Shown here: piece after piece, positions 36,594-47,803 of the stretch
Layout: each line of letters starts with the position of its first letter
Numbering within the stretch: the stretch's first letter is position 1
Source: Poa pratensis
Taxonomy: Eukaryota > Streptophyta > Magnoliopsida > Poales > Poaceae
Direction: 5' to 3'
NCBI GenBank assembly: GCA_947311845.1
Contig: CAMZMU010000013.1
Span: 677,027-741,026 of the forward strand
Length of the DNA: 64,000 bases
Notes under the pieces: model-generated
The model's input: only the letters and a program-made list of their open reading frames with translations
Told to the model about the DNA's origin: nothing
Databases searched by the model: none
Made by a program: the position numbers and the translations under genes

Positions 36594-38896
36594 CTAGGAA
36601 ACGTGCCGTGCGTTGCACTGGGAAAAAAAAATCCGCGTCTTATAGTCGCACAAAGTAAGCTCTCTTAGTCGAGGTGTTTACGGAAACCAACCAGCTTCCA
36701 CATCGTGCTTCGTTGTTAGGTGCGCCAACCACCGGTTTCTATGTCTGCGGCTACAAACAGACTACCCGGTACACATGCGACAACGTCAAAAGTATCGTGC
36801 GCTAGCATTGCCACCTCACCCCTACTCCACAAAGGGTTTCGGCTCTCCAGGGTTGCGGAGTAGAGGAAGCAAACAAAGTCGCATAATAATTGGGTGAGGA
36901 GTCAGTATATAGGTGTGTGATTAATATGGGGCAACATAAATCTTCACTGATAATTCTCATCAAATTCGAAATTTGAAATCTAGACTGGTGAATTCTCATC
37001 AAATTCAGCAGATGTCGACGAGGGATTGGTGGAGGGTGACGGCTGATATAAAAAAATGAAGAAATCTTCCGCTCTCCAACCCGCTTATAATTCATATGCA
37101 CCTTTCTATATTATATTTTCCAGCCGTGTGAATATTTATACCTTTACTTATAATAAAGGGAGGAGTATATTCAAGCAGTACAACATAAAAAAAATCAGCT
37201 TATCATTCATACCTACACAATATTATCTGAACACTATTCGTAATATAAAAGAACGCACTGAATATCATTTGCACGACAGCACGAGAACTATTCTACTATT
37301 AATAATTGAAACCTCGAGAACACTATTAATTGGATATCACCTCCTAAACCACCTAAAACTTTAGAAACAATAAACAGACATGTTCTTTCTCTCGATGTTT
37401 GCATCACATGATCTTGCGGCCGACTGATCAAGGCGGCGACATCGCTCCATATATATGTCCATCCGTCGGAGTACATAAATCTTTTCTAGCATATGGCTTT
37501 TGGTTTCAGTTTATGACAGAACACTGGAACTCAACGCGCTATAGCTGCACCTCATCCGAACGGTGATCCGAGATGGATGTTGCTGAATGGATCCATCCGC
37601 TGTGTGGTGCACTGGTGCTGGTGGCCTGCCCACGCCACGCGCGTGCTCCGACGAACTCAGGATTGTGTCGATCGTTCTGCACTCTTTAGAGAAAGACAAA
37701 AAAACGGATGATTCCGATCACCTGCACTCTTCGTGCGCAAGCCGCTCCTTCGGAGTTCGGGGTGGAGACCGGCTGGCTAGATGTGGAGCAGTAGTAGACG
37801 ACTGCCGACTGGATTCTGGATGGCCTCCGACGACAGCGGCGACCGTCCCCGTCAGCTAGCTGAGCGAGGCACAAACAAGGCTGCACAGCCTGCACGGGTG
37901 AGCCGCAAGAGGCGGCGAATCGAGGGTGACGGGACTTCGGAAGGTGACCACTCCAGCGAGGCGGCAACTCCGGCAAGGTAGCGTCGACGACGGGGGCCTA
38001 TTAGCATCGCATGCCCGCAGCGTGGAGCGTGCACGCACTCCAGCATCCCAGTCTAGCCTCAAGGCGACCCACGTCAGCAGCACACGCGACCAAGGCGATG
38101 CACGACGACCGCCAGCCGTGCCACAGGTCTCGTTCACGACGACGTCTTAGAGAAATCTGGGCCAGTAGTACGTAACCCCTGCGGCGACGCCCTGTTCAGC
38201 TCGGCGGCCAACTGGCCAAAGCGTCGTACGTGCAGCTGCAGCTCGCGTAGTTCCTTACGACGCCGATATGATCCAATCCTCGGACGCAGCAGTGGTCGCG
38301 GTCTCGCGGAGCTTTCCAGGCTAGCTGACACCAATCGGACGTTCTTCAAGAACCCTTCCGACGCGACCTGTGACACGGCGACGGCTGGCAACACCGCCTC
38401 CGACAACGGCAATCCCCGTCAGCTAGTTGAGCGAGAGGCACAACCAAAACCGCGCAGCACCCACAGGTAAACCGCTACCGGCACAGATGCGGCGAATCAG
38501 GCAGCTTGCGTCGCAGCCTTTGTAGACATGATCCGTCGACGCATGATTCCACTACCGATCAATCAGTTTCGAGCTTCAATTGCGATCGAATTTCGGCGAG
38601 TTCGTGCGATAAGTTCGTGCGAGTTCGGTGAGAATCACGCGAGGAAGAGACAGGCTATATACGGTGGATTTTCGTGAGCGAGGAGGCACAAAATTAAACA
38701 GAGTAATCTATACGGGAATCGAAATCGAGTCGGCAGAAGAGTTCTTACCCAACTCTATGTCATTGCTTTACTATCGCGGCACAAGAGTTTGTACCCAACT
38801 CTATGTCATTGCTTTACGATCGCATAATTTTTTGCAAAAAAAAAAAAAGAACGACGTACGAGAAGAAACTCTCCTTCCTTTATTATTAGGTATAGA
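36594..38896 (-). mobile_element. Non-autonomous Helitron, 2303 bp, second terminal family
   Basis: On the minus strand it starts TCTATACCTAATAATAAAGG (38896 leftwards) and ends TTTCCTAG at 36594, between host A and T. Before the end is GTGCAACGCAC, a 4-bp stem with an imperfect extension, as seen in many grass Helitrons. The ends differ from the other two Helitrons here. The interior is GC-rich (37550-38560), with a block beginning at 37825 repeated at 38398 (CGTCAGCTAG), and a 46-bp tandem pair starting at 38747 and 38793. No Rep or helicase sequence and no recognisable captured gene. Confidence 0.8.
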
Positions 38897-39300
38897 TAGC
38901 GGGGCGTAAGACTAACGCTTATTATTTTGACCAGATTAGCGTGAAATTATTTTGACTGTCTGGGAAAGGAAACGCTTATTATTTTGGCAAGTAACGATGT
39001 CAATATCAATTAGTTTTTTTTGAAAGGAATATCAATTAGTTTGAATGCCTGGGAAAGGAAATGCTCCAGATGGATGGTTCGATGAAACGCACAGTTCTAA
39101 TGGGCCGGCCCATGTTAGCGAGATGGATCGTTGCAGTAGCGATCGGCAGAAAATGTTCGGCAGAAAACGGGCAGAAAATGGGGAGACGTACGTAAACCCC
39201 CATTTAAGAGGGAGTATATCCTGCCAATCACCGCAGCTCCAGCTTTGGTAACAATTGATCTGATCACGATTCCCGTCTCAAAATACTCGTCTCTTCTCCA
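38897..39300 (+). other. Upstream region of GeBP-like gene
   Basis: AT-rich with small diverged duplications (ctgggaaaggaaa at about 38958 and 39050; atatcaattagtt at about 39003 and 39028). No ORF of interest. Confidence 0.4.
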
Positions 39301-39308
39301 TATAAAAG
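39301..39308 (+). promoter_or_regulatory. TATA box of GeBP-like gene
   Basis: TATAAAAG lies 71 bp before the predicted start codon at 39372, with a C-rich leader between them. The spacing is typical of a plant promoter. Confidence 0.6.
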
Positions 39309-39371
39309 AGAGGTCAAGGAGCGCGAGCATCCACACACCCCGCCCCAGCCGCCAACGTCGACGCCGTTTCC

Positions 39372-40213
39372 ATGGCCCCCAGTCCCAGTCGCTCCGCCTC
39401 CTCCGACGAAGACACCTCTTCCGGCAGCTCCGACCACGACCTGATGGAGCAGCAGCCTCCACGCCTCGTGGAGCAACAGAACGACGGCTCTTCCGACGAT
39501 GATAGCTCCGAAGACGAATCGGACGACGAGATGGGGGACAATGTGGTGGCTCCAAAGCCGCCACTGCCAGCCTCCAACGACGTTGTCCCAGATTCGGAGT
39601 CCGAGGACGACGAGGTGCCGCCCAAGACCATCAGAACTGCCCCCACGCCCTCCGCCCCTCAGTCTTCATCTGAGGAAGACGATAACACCCCCGACTATGA
39701 AGACGAGGAAGAATCGGACGAGAAGGATGGTGCGCCGCCGCCACAGGAGGCCAGAGACTCGGCGTCTGACTCTGAAGACGATGAGGACTATCAAGTACCA
39801 GATACTGAATCCAACCCCGATGAGGCCAACCCAGCGCCCCTTCCCAAGGAGCACCTGCCGTAGCCGCTGATCCCGCCGAGAAGCCCCAGCGCAAGAGGAA
39901 GGCCTCGCCGACTCCCCAGTCGCCTCAGATGAAGAAGATCCGTCCGGCTGAGGATGCTCTGCCCAGTGGCGATGTGGAAAAGCTATTCAAGGAAAAGTGT
40001 GATTCTTACTGGTTCCTCGGCCAGGAGGTGATGGCCCTCGAGGCACAGTTTCCACGCATGATGAAGGGTCCATTCTTGAAGATTGATGACAACAAGGCCC
40101 GAGAGCTCAATGCCAAACTCTGCAAGCTACAGATTGAAGAAATGAAGGTCGGTTTGAGACGCCGCGATATCGAGAAGGAGGTGACCAATGTGCTGATGAA
40201 TTTGCTTAAGTGA
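39372..40213 (+). pseudogene. GeBP/STOREKEEPER-like protein lacking the DNA-binding domain, one frame break
   Basis: The first frame (39372-39863) encodes an acidic Ser/Glu/Asp-rich N-terminus starting MAPSPSRSAS. A second frame, open before and through the ATG at 39929 to the stop at 40213, gives a basic KRKASP patch and a helical C-terminus (FLGQEV, DDNKARELNAK, EKEVTNVLMNLL). An acidic N-terminus, a basic patch and a leucine-rich C-terminal helix resemble plant GeBP/STKL family proteins. The central DUF573 DNA-binding domain that normally sits between them is absent, with no room for it. The frames overlap near 39845, so one indel separates them. This could be a truncated gene, a pseudogene or a sequence error. 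Assignment rests on my memory of the family layout and is uncertain. Confidence 0.45.
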
Positions 40214-41895
40214 GGTCAGTTGACTAACATTTTGTACGTAACTCTGCTACCGTCTACTTAATTATTTTGGTTTCACGGTAGGTTCTTTGTTGTTAGCTTT
40301 CAACGGAGAATGAAATCATCTTGGTCAAGGCTAAGCAATAGCCTTGTTTTTTATATAAAATGGCTATGGAGAATTAGCCTTCATCTAGTATTTCAGTAGA
40401 GATACCAGTTTGTGTCGCAATATATTGGTGGGTCATATATACCAGATTGTACCTGCTGTATAACAGGCAATTGCATATGATACACATGGCGTTAGGACTG
40501 CTACATCCGTCGTGGCAAAAGAGATAGTGCTAGCGCAATACACTCTTAAGTGATCAAATTGATGAAGTTAAGTTTTTTTTTATGCGGCACCAAGCAAGAC
40601 AAACACAATGCCATGTTTCAACATCTTTATGAAGTGCTTTACATGTCCACCCCAATCAGTTTCTATCAAGTTATACATTGTTAAGTGATCAAATTGATGA
40701 ACTTTAGTTCTTTTCATGCGGCACCAAGCAAAAGAAACACAATGCCCTGTTTCAACATCTTTATGAAGTGCTTTACATGTCCTCCAATCAGTTTCTATCA
40801 AGTTATTTTTTGGTTGAGAAACATATTTCTATTTTCAATTTATTATTTAAACAATTTCATTATTTTATTACCCCGTATATGTTTCATTTACATAATGGAA
40901 ACTATTGAGCTTTCTTATTCTTTGTCTGGTAAAACATGAGCAGTTAAAACATCCAGATGATATGTATACACTATAATAATATATACTACTTTTTTTAATC
41001 AAAGCGTACACGTGGTCTATAGATTCTTGATTCTTCTGTGTGTGCTTGGAATTTAACTTATTTTCGGTCTCATTTTTATTGACTGATTGTTCTGAACATT
41101 TTTTGTCTATAATTGCACTTCTGACACTAACAATCTAGTGATGGAATGCTCTGACTTGGACTTGCCAATTTGTTGCAGACCTGGAGCGAGCCTCAAATGC
41201 TTTACCAAAGACACTATCAAGCAACATGGGGAAGACATTTAAAGTGGTGCCCATTAGATTGCGTCAGATTTTGGTTATTTAGTTTTGATTCTGCTCACTA
41301 TCTATATATAATCCATGCTAGTACTGGTGTTACCGAGTTTCGGTCTAGGGCAGACGTGTTCTGCAAAAACTCTGATGATTTGGATCTCCAACTTGTTTTC
41401 TGCTGAAATACATGCAAATGAAGGTTATATATTGCGTTCGTGAAATATGTCATTATGTGATTTCTGTGCTGAGTGCGTGCCTCATGAAAGCAACCAGGGA
41501 GACTATGCCTCCTATCTTTTAGTTTGTTTATTGTTTCGATTGGTTTGTGGTTGCAGCAGTTACTTGTATTACTAGTGAACATACACACGGATTGCGCATT
41601 TTTGTCCGAAGCAATAAGATTCAGCAGAAACATTGATAATTTTTTTATTATTTCTTTTTTATGATTGACTAATATAAACATCATCAAGTTAAAATTGGAC
41701 TCGTTTCCCCTCAACAAATAAAGGCATCGTCTTGTGAGTCTTCGTCTGACCCAATAAAGATTCAACAGAAACATTGTATGACTATCATTAAATTAAGTTT
41801 TTTTATCGAAACCATTGTCAATCCGACAAATGTATCATTCTAACCTTGTATTCATATTCCAACCGAGACAACAGAAAGTACATGGTCTCCGAGGG
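40214..41895 (+). other. Downstream region of GeBP-like gene
   Basis: AT-rich, with possible 3'-UTR or a terminal exon around 41180-41290. The tandem duplication at 40547-40810 is listed separately. No convincing ORF. Confidence 0.4.
40547..40810. repeat. Tandem duplication, unit 135 bp, two copies
   Basis: TAAGTGATCAAATTGATGAA begins at 40547 and again at 40682. The following ~125 bases (tgcggcaccaagca, caacatctttatgaagtgctttacatg) match with few changes. Confidence 0.85.
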
Positions 41896-42424
41896 TGTCG
41901 CGGGATAACCCGCGGCCTACAGGAGTAAGGCGACTCGTGAGTAATTCACAGCAGCACCACCTGTGGGCTTACACGAGGATGGGCCGACCCAAGATCATGA
42001 TGTGACAAGAGAAAGGTCTAGAAAGCCAGAGATTACTTGACCTGGAAGACAAGGAGAAGATTAGTCTCCAAGTAGGACTCCAGCTTTAGCTTTCCTAAAA
42101 GAGAGAAGTTTTCCTTGTAACCTAGCGAGCCTCCGGGAATATAAGGGGGACTCGCAGGACGTAGAAGGGGAGGCTCTCAAGTTCAAAACCCTATAACTAG
42201 AGACGATTCGACACAGCGGATCGCAACCCTTGTAACAACATATACATATCAATTCCAATCTGGATAGGCAGGAAGTAGGTCTTTACCTCACATCGAGGGG
42301 CCGAACCTGGGTAAACATTGTCTTCCTCGTGCCCTACGATCTTAAGCTCGGAGACGCTTGACTAGCGTAAACCCCACACCTACGAAGTCATCACCATGAC
42401 ATCTGCCGTGACAAACCCACGACA
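41896..42424 (+). repeat. 5' LTR of plus-strand Tat element, 529 bp
   Basis: It begins TGTCGCGGG and ends CCACGACA, so its termini are the inverted pair TGTCG/CGACA. It is followed after two bases by the primer-binding site. Confidence 0.8.
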
Positions 42425-42426
42425 GT

Positions 42427-42445
42427 TGGCGCCCACCGTGAGGCC
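42427..42445 (+). other. Tat primer-binding site
   Basis: TGGCGCCCACCGTGAGGCC matches the primer site common to Tat-lineage elements of grasses (TGGCGCCCACCGTGGGGC in typical copies) with small changes. Confidence 0.75.
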
Positions 42446-42468
42446 TGCGGTTAAAAGCGTCATGTTCC

Positions 42469-44703
42469 GTGTGGATCGATGCCAGGGCGGAGGATCTCGT
42501 CGTCGACCAAGTCAAGATGGTCAACAGCGTCCCCTTGACCGACGATTCGGAGTGGGGACCAGAAGCGGATTACATGCGAACTGGCCACGTGATCCCCTTC
42601 GGCGACATCCATCTTTTCGTCGGCTACATCTTCAATTCATTAGCAAACTCAAATCTGGGGAGCGACTCAGAAGAAGAAGTCGCCGAAACCCTAAGTGGAG
42701 AAGAAGAAGGACTGACGGGAAATACTGATACGCGAGTATTCGGATCTATCATCCCCGCCATTGATGAAGATTACATGAACTACACCTCACAGACCACCGC
42801 AACTTCAGATCAGGATACGATCCTGACTGGGATATACATGGCCGGAGGAACAGGCGCGTCGGGAACCGCGGGGGAGGTTGAAAGACCAGCACCACCTAAC
42901 AACCCGCTGCTCGTTCTTGTGTCAGCTGAAAATGCGGCCGTGCGAGCAACAGAAATCGAAGCAGCCAGGACCGAACTCCTCTATGAAGTCCAAAGAATGG
43001 AGGAGGAGCATGGTCGGCTCGCTAGGGAAAATCAAAGAATTCAGCAGGAGCGCCAAAGGATAGCGGCTAATGCTGCACGCGCTGCGACTCGAAGAGAAGA
43101 GATCAACTCACAAGCTCCGGACCCTACGGCTCATCCAATGGTGGAATTTCCACCGACGCCTGGTGCCGGCTCGGCAGCACAAGCCATGGCGGCACTGGCC
43201 GTGAGGGCCACTGATCCATTAACCAATGAAGAGGTCAGGCCTCCGCCGTCACCCCGACCGCAAAGGTTCCACACTCCGCAAGGACACTACGTCAGTCCTG
43301 TGGATAATCTGTACGCATCGACTAACATCCTGGCCCGGATGATGCCAGTTGGAGACAACCCGGTTAACGTCGAAGCGCGGCGAGCAATACAGATGCTGAG
43401 TACCGCCAGCTTGCAGCAGGCAAATATGACAGAACACGGAGGATGATTGCACTCCGCCCCGTATAATAACAGGGCAGTGGCAGAAGGAAGCATCCATAGT
43501 GAGCCGCCATCAAATAGTTCAAATACTGCGCAACGGCAAGAGGCACAAACAAACATGCCAACCAGGGCATAAGTTATAGAAGCCAAAGGCACCACGCCGA
43601 GAGAGAAGACGTGGCCCGTAGGGCCAACCTCCCTTGCAAATGGATCGATGGCCTTGTCGTCACGACTTAAAGGACCAGCGTGTTTCAGCGAAAGGATTAG
43701 GTCGGAACCCTTCCCGAAAGATTTTAAAGGGCCACGCAAGGTGGAAAACTACAATGCAGGCATGGATCCTACCACATGGTTGAATAATTATGATATGGGA
43801 ATGAGCATCCTAAACGCTTCGGAGGTGATATGTGCAAGATATTTGAACATGATGCTCGAAGGAGTGGCTCATATCTTGTTGAAGAACCTGCCTCCCAACT
43901 CCATAAACACGTGGGAAGAGATGAAGGAAGCATTCATCAAAAACTTCCAGGGAACATGCAAATGGCTTTGTACCATTGAGGACCTAGAAAGATGTGTCTA
44001 GAAAGAAGGATAAACAAGTCGCCACTGGATGAGGCGAGTCGCAGAGATAATCCATTCATCAGACAACATACCAGCGAGTTCTGCAGTACTGGTGCTAGGA
44101 AAGAATTGTATGTTCGAGCCACTCGTTCACAACTTGGGGCGCATGAAAGACAAGGTCAAGAGCATGGGAGAGCTGATGGACGCCAATAGATACGCCAGCT
44201 CAGACAAAACTAAAGATGCCTCCGACGGCGAGGCGGAAAACAATATAGCAAAGAACAAGAAGAACGGTGGCAAAACCCAGAAGCAGAACAACACCAATGA
44301 TAGATTTAAAAGCCATCGAGGAAGGAACCGCGGTAGAGGTTTCTGTCCAATCAATTTAGAAGAGGTCTTTAACCGACCGTACGACCTTCATACGGGAAGC
44401 GACGGACGACCGACGGATCACACCAAAGCACAGTGCAATTACTATAAAAGGTGGAAAGATGAAAGCCAGCCTAATGGAGGAAACTCAGGCCACCATAATG
44501 GAAACAATCGCCATGGCGCGACTCAGGATTCAAGTGTCGGGCAGCATAACGAAAGTAATCTTAGACAGGTGGGACAATACCACACCATCGTCATCAACAA
44601 TTCCAAGCGAGAGGAGAAGTTAAGTCGCAGGAGTCAGCAGGTGAATGTCGTGGTTCCAGCGACTCCCCAATGGCTAAGGTGGTCCGAGCACTCGGTGACA
44701 TGA
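42469..44703 (+). pseudogene. Tat gag with premature stops
   Basis: Three ORFs (42469-43446, 43648-44001, 44029-44703) share one frame. The first has a coiled-coil-like Glu/Arg-rich stretch near 42960-43110. The second holds the capsid core (MDPTTWLNNYDMG, then NTWEEMKEAFIKNFQGTC), characteristic of Tat gag. The third is Lys/Asn-rich and basic. Stops at 43444 (TGA), near 43571 (TAA), 43999 (TAG) and 44701 (TGA) break it. Several are single C-to-T steps from CGA, CAA or CAG. Confidence 0.85.
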
Positions 44704-44751
44704 AGTCGCGACGATCATCCCCCACAAGTCCGTGAAATTGGAAAGCTCGCG

Positions 44752-46376
44752 TTGGTCGTGGCTCCCTATGTGGCCGGATACAAGCTGACCAATGTACTCA
44801 TGGATGGAGGAAGCAGCATTAACATCATGTACTACGACACGTTCAAACGATTGGGGATTCCGGACTCTAGTTTGCGGCGTACATCAACAATATTCCACGG
44901 AATAGTCCCAGGAAAATCACCCCTGCCAGTTGGGAAGATCACCTTGGAAGTGACCTTTGGAACAAAAGAGAACTTCCGTAGCGAGTTCATATGTTTCGAA
45001 GTGGTAAATTTTTAGAGCCCATACCATGCCCTCTTCGGACGAACTGCATTCGCCAAATTTATGGCCAGGCCCTGCTATGTGTTCTTGCAACTCAAAATAC
45101 CAGGGCCCAAAGGGGTCATTACAGTTCATGGAGATAGGGAAAAGGCAATTGAGTGTGAAGAAGGAGATGCGGTTTTCGCAGAATCAGCATGTGCTGCAGA
45201 AGAGCTCAAGACATATAAATCGCAGATCGACCCAAATGATATGAGCGTCGTTAGGACGTCTGCAGCCGAACCACAAATCAGGTTTAAAGAGGCACAAGAT
45301 ACAAAACAAATAGACCTTGTGCCTAGTGACCCATCCAAGCAAGCGAGCATTGGAGCACATATGGAAGGAGAACAAGAATAGGCCTTGGTTGCTTTTCTTC
45401 GAGAAAACAAAGATATCTTCGCGTGGAAGCCCTCAGATATGCCAGGGGTACCAAGAGAGCTGGCAGAGCACAGTCTTAATGTAGACCCAATGGCTAGGCC
45501 TGTGAAACAACCGTTGCGGCGTTTTCACGATGATAGAAGGAAAACAATAGGAGAAGAGATTGCCCGACTGTTAGCCGCAGGGTTTATCACCGCGGTATTT
45601 CATCTAAGTGGGTAGCAAATCCGGTGTTGGTCATTAAGAAGAATGGCACGTGGCATATGTGCATCGACTACACTAGTCTCAATAAAGCCTGCCCAAAGGA
45701 CTCGTTCGCCCTACCGCAGATCGATCAGGTAATTGACTCCACAGCTGGATGCGAGCTATTATGCTTCCTGGATGCCTTCATTACTCCTTTTGGAGCCTTC
45801 TGTTATGTTAGCATGCCCTTTTGACTGAAGAACGCAGGTGCGACTTATCAAAGGTGCATACAGAATTGCCTACACGAGCAAATAGGTCGCAACATACATG
45901 CTTACATGGACGACATCCATGTCAAGTCGGAGAAGGGGATGGATCTTATTAATGACCTCAAGGAAACCTTCACCAACTTGAGAAAGTACAACATGAAGCT
46001 CAACCCTACAAAGTGCGTTTTCGGAGTGCCAGCAAGGAAGCTTTTAGGGTTTATAGTATCAGAGAGAGGCATAGAAGCCAATCCCGAAAAGATAAAGGCA
46101 ATCACGGAGCTCAAAAAGCCAGAAAACCTCAAGGACGTGCAGCGACTCACAGGATGTGTCGCAACTTTAAGTCGCTTTGTGTCAACACTTGGAGAAAAGG
46201 CTTTGCCATTATACAGGTTGTGGAAGAAGTCAGACACCTTCATCTGTGACGCTGAAGCCGACGAAGCCCTTACAGCTTTAAAGACTCAATTAACAAATGC
46301 ACCAGTTTTGGCGGCTTCTAGAGACAAAGAGCCCATGTTGTTGTATATTGCCGCAAATTCGCGGGTAGTAAGTGCA
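44752..46376 (+). pseudogene. Tat protease-RT-RNase H, decayed
   Basis: The protease motif MDGGSSINI (near 44800; DGGSS in place of DTGSS) is followed by stops at 45013 and 45379. RT begins at 45385 and changes frame near 45610. It runs KNGTWHMCIDY (near 45650) to CFLDA (near 45770). There the segment with the usual YSGYHQ is missing and the text jumps to FITPFGAFCY. The YMDD active site survives near 45902-45914, after another stop at 45822. RNase H starts after 46200 and is cut at 46376. The deletion plus stops make it non-functional. Confidence 0.88.
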
Positions 46377-47348
46377 TGTCGTGTCTTGGATGACGTACAC
46401 CGGGAGTAAAGGATACCCCCTTTTTAGGTTCGTCACGGGACGCGAAGGAAGCTGAGAATCACCTCACCCGGGTGACGAACGTCGAGTTCTCTGATCCAAC
46501 AATCAAGCAATCAACACAGAGATGCAGAGAGTTTTACCCAGGTTCAGGCCGCCCGGAGGCTAAAAGACCTACTCCTGCATGTCTGTATTGAGGTGTTGAT
46601 CATGGTGTAGCTTACAAGGTTGGTTACGGGTGTGAACCCGGTAGAGAGTTGGCCAGAGGTAGACGAAGAGCAGATCCTGCCCTAGGGAGATCACTGTCTC
46701 TCAATCCACTAAACACTAGGCAAGTCTTGCTTGTGCTCTGCTAGATCCTGGTCCTCTGCCTCGGTGCCTTGGTCCTCCTTTTATAGGCTAAGGGGATACC
46801 ACATGGTCACACGAGGAGCGTGGGGGGTTTTCCCGCCTAAAACCCCCCACGCTCCTCGTTGGGGCTGTCAGGTCTTCTGGAGGCGACGTGACCTCTTCTC
46901 GTCCAAGTATCCTCCGCGGTTAGGTGAGGTCGTCCGCCTTTGGTAAAGCGGGGTGGACAAGGCCTGACAGCCCCAACGACCACACCTAAGGCGACGTCAC
47001 TGGAGGTGCGTCCTTCATCTTGGCGCCCAAGTCTTCTACAAGCTTCCTGCACGTGCTGGCATGCTTATCCTCTTCGCCGTACAGAGGGGAACCCGAGAGC
47101 GAGCCTGGACTCCTGCCGGGTGCTCGGGCTCTCGGGTGCTCAGCCTTGTTCGCCGGGTGCTGGTGCCCCGGGAAGGCCACCTAGTCCTTAGCCATGGTTT
47201 GTCGATGTCGAACTTGTCGGGTTTCCGTGGGGCAGATGGCCCATCTGCTAGTATTGACTCCTTGCCTTCTCCATCTACTTGGTGGGCCCACAGGTGGTGG
47301 ACCTACTTTGGCAGCACTAGGGGAACCCCGTGTTCCACTGCTGCGACA
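46377..47348 (-). repeat. 3' LTR of minus-strand Tat element, 972 bp
   Basis: The termini are TGTCG (46377) and CGACA (47348). On the minus strand a CTATAAAAGG promoter box lies near 46794-46785, and a long perfect hairpin sits just upstream of it (46811-46859). Confidence 0.75.
46811..46859. repeat. Perfect 21-bp inverted repeat with 7-base loop in LTR
   Basis: The arms are 46811-46831 and 46839-46859 (ACGAGGAGCGTGGGGGG and its complement), with loop CCCGCCT. A second, larger inverted pair, 46857-46876 with 46959-46978, has one mismatch in 20. Confidence 0.95.
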
Positions 47349-47365
47349 GTAGCCCCCTGGGCATA
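47349..47365 (-). other. Polypurine tract of minus-strand Tat element
   Basis: On the minus strand it reads TATGCCCAGGGGGCTAC, directly before the TGTCG start of the LTR. Confidence 0.65.
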
Positions 47366-47803
47366 GTCCCGGCGGATACCTTCTTCTTCTGCCGAGGCTA
47401 TGACCAAAAAACCGGTCAAAGTGGGTCCCCAGCGTCTTGTCTTGGTTGCTCTGGTTGCCGAGGCTGCGCTCAGGGAAATTCAACGCGAGCCGCCGGGTCT
47501 TCCTTGCCTTGGCGAACGCTGCGATTGGTGCGGGCTGCAAACGTCTAACTTGAATCCAACAGGAGGAAGCGCTCGAAGCGGAACGTCTCCTCGATCCCCG
47601 CGTCAGTCGGAGTAATGGGGCCGAGACGTGACGCGTGGGATGCCTTATAAGCCACGACTCGGTGGCGCTGTAGTCGTTACTCTCCCAAATCGCTGAAATC
47701 CCCAAATCGCCGTGCATCCAGCTTCGTCTTCTCTGCTTCGCCGTGCGCCGCCTTTCTTCCGATAGCCGCCATAAGCAGCCTCTGAGTCCTTCAATCCACC
47801 CTC

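Larger units (their letters stand above)
41896..46376 (+). mobile_element. Tat-lineage Ty3/gypsy element, decayed and truncated
   Basis: A 5' LTR (41896-42424) is followed by a TGGCGCCCACCG primer site, gag, protease, RT and the start of RNase H, all in one plus-strand frame with many stops. It ends where a minus-strand Tat element was inserted (46377). The remaining pol and 3' LTR are not in the window. The bases left of the LTR (gaggg) are the expected target duplication, unconfirmed. Confidence 0.85.

Noticed and set aside
37581..38412. Arg/Ser-rich ORFs in the third Helitron
   Set aside because: GC bias gives open frames on both strands. No domain or consistent splice pattern was seen.
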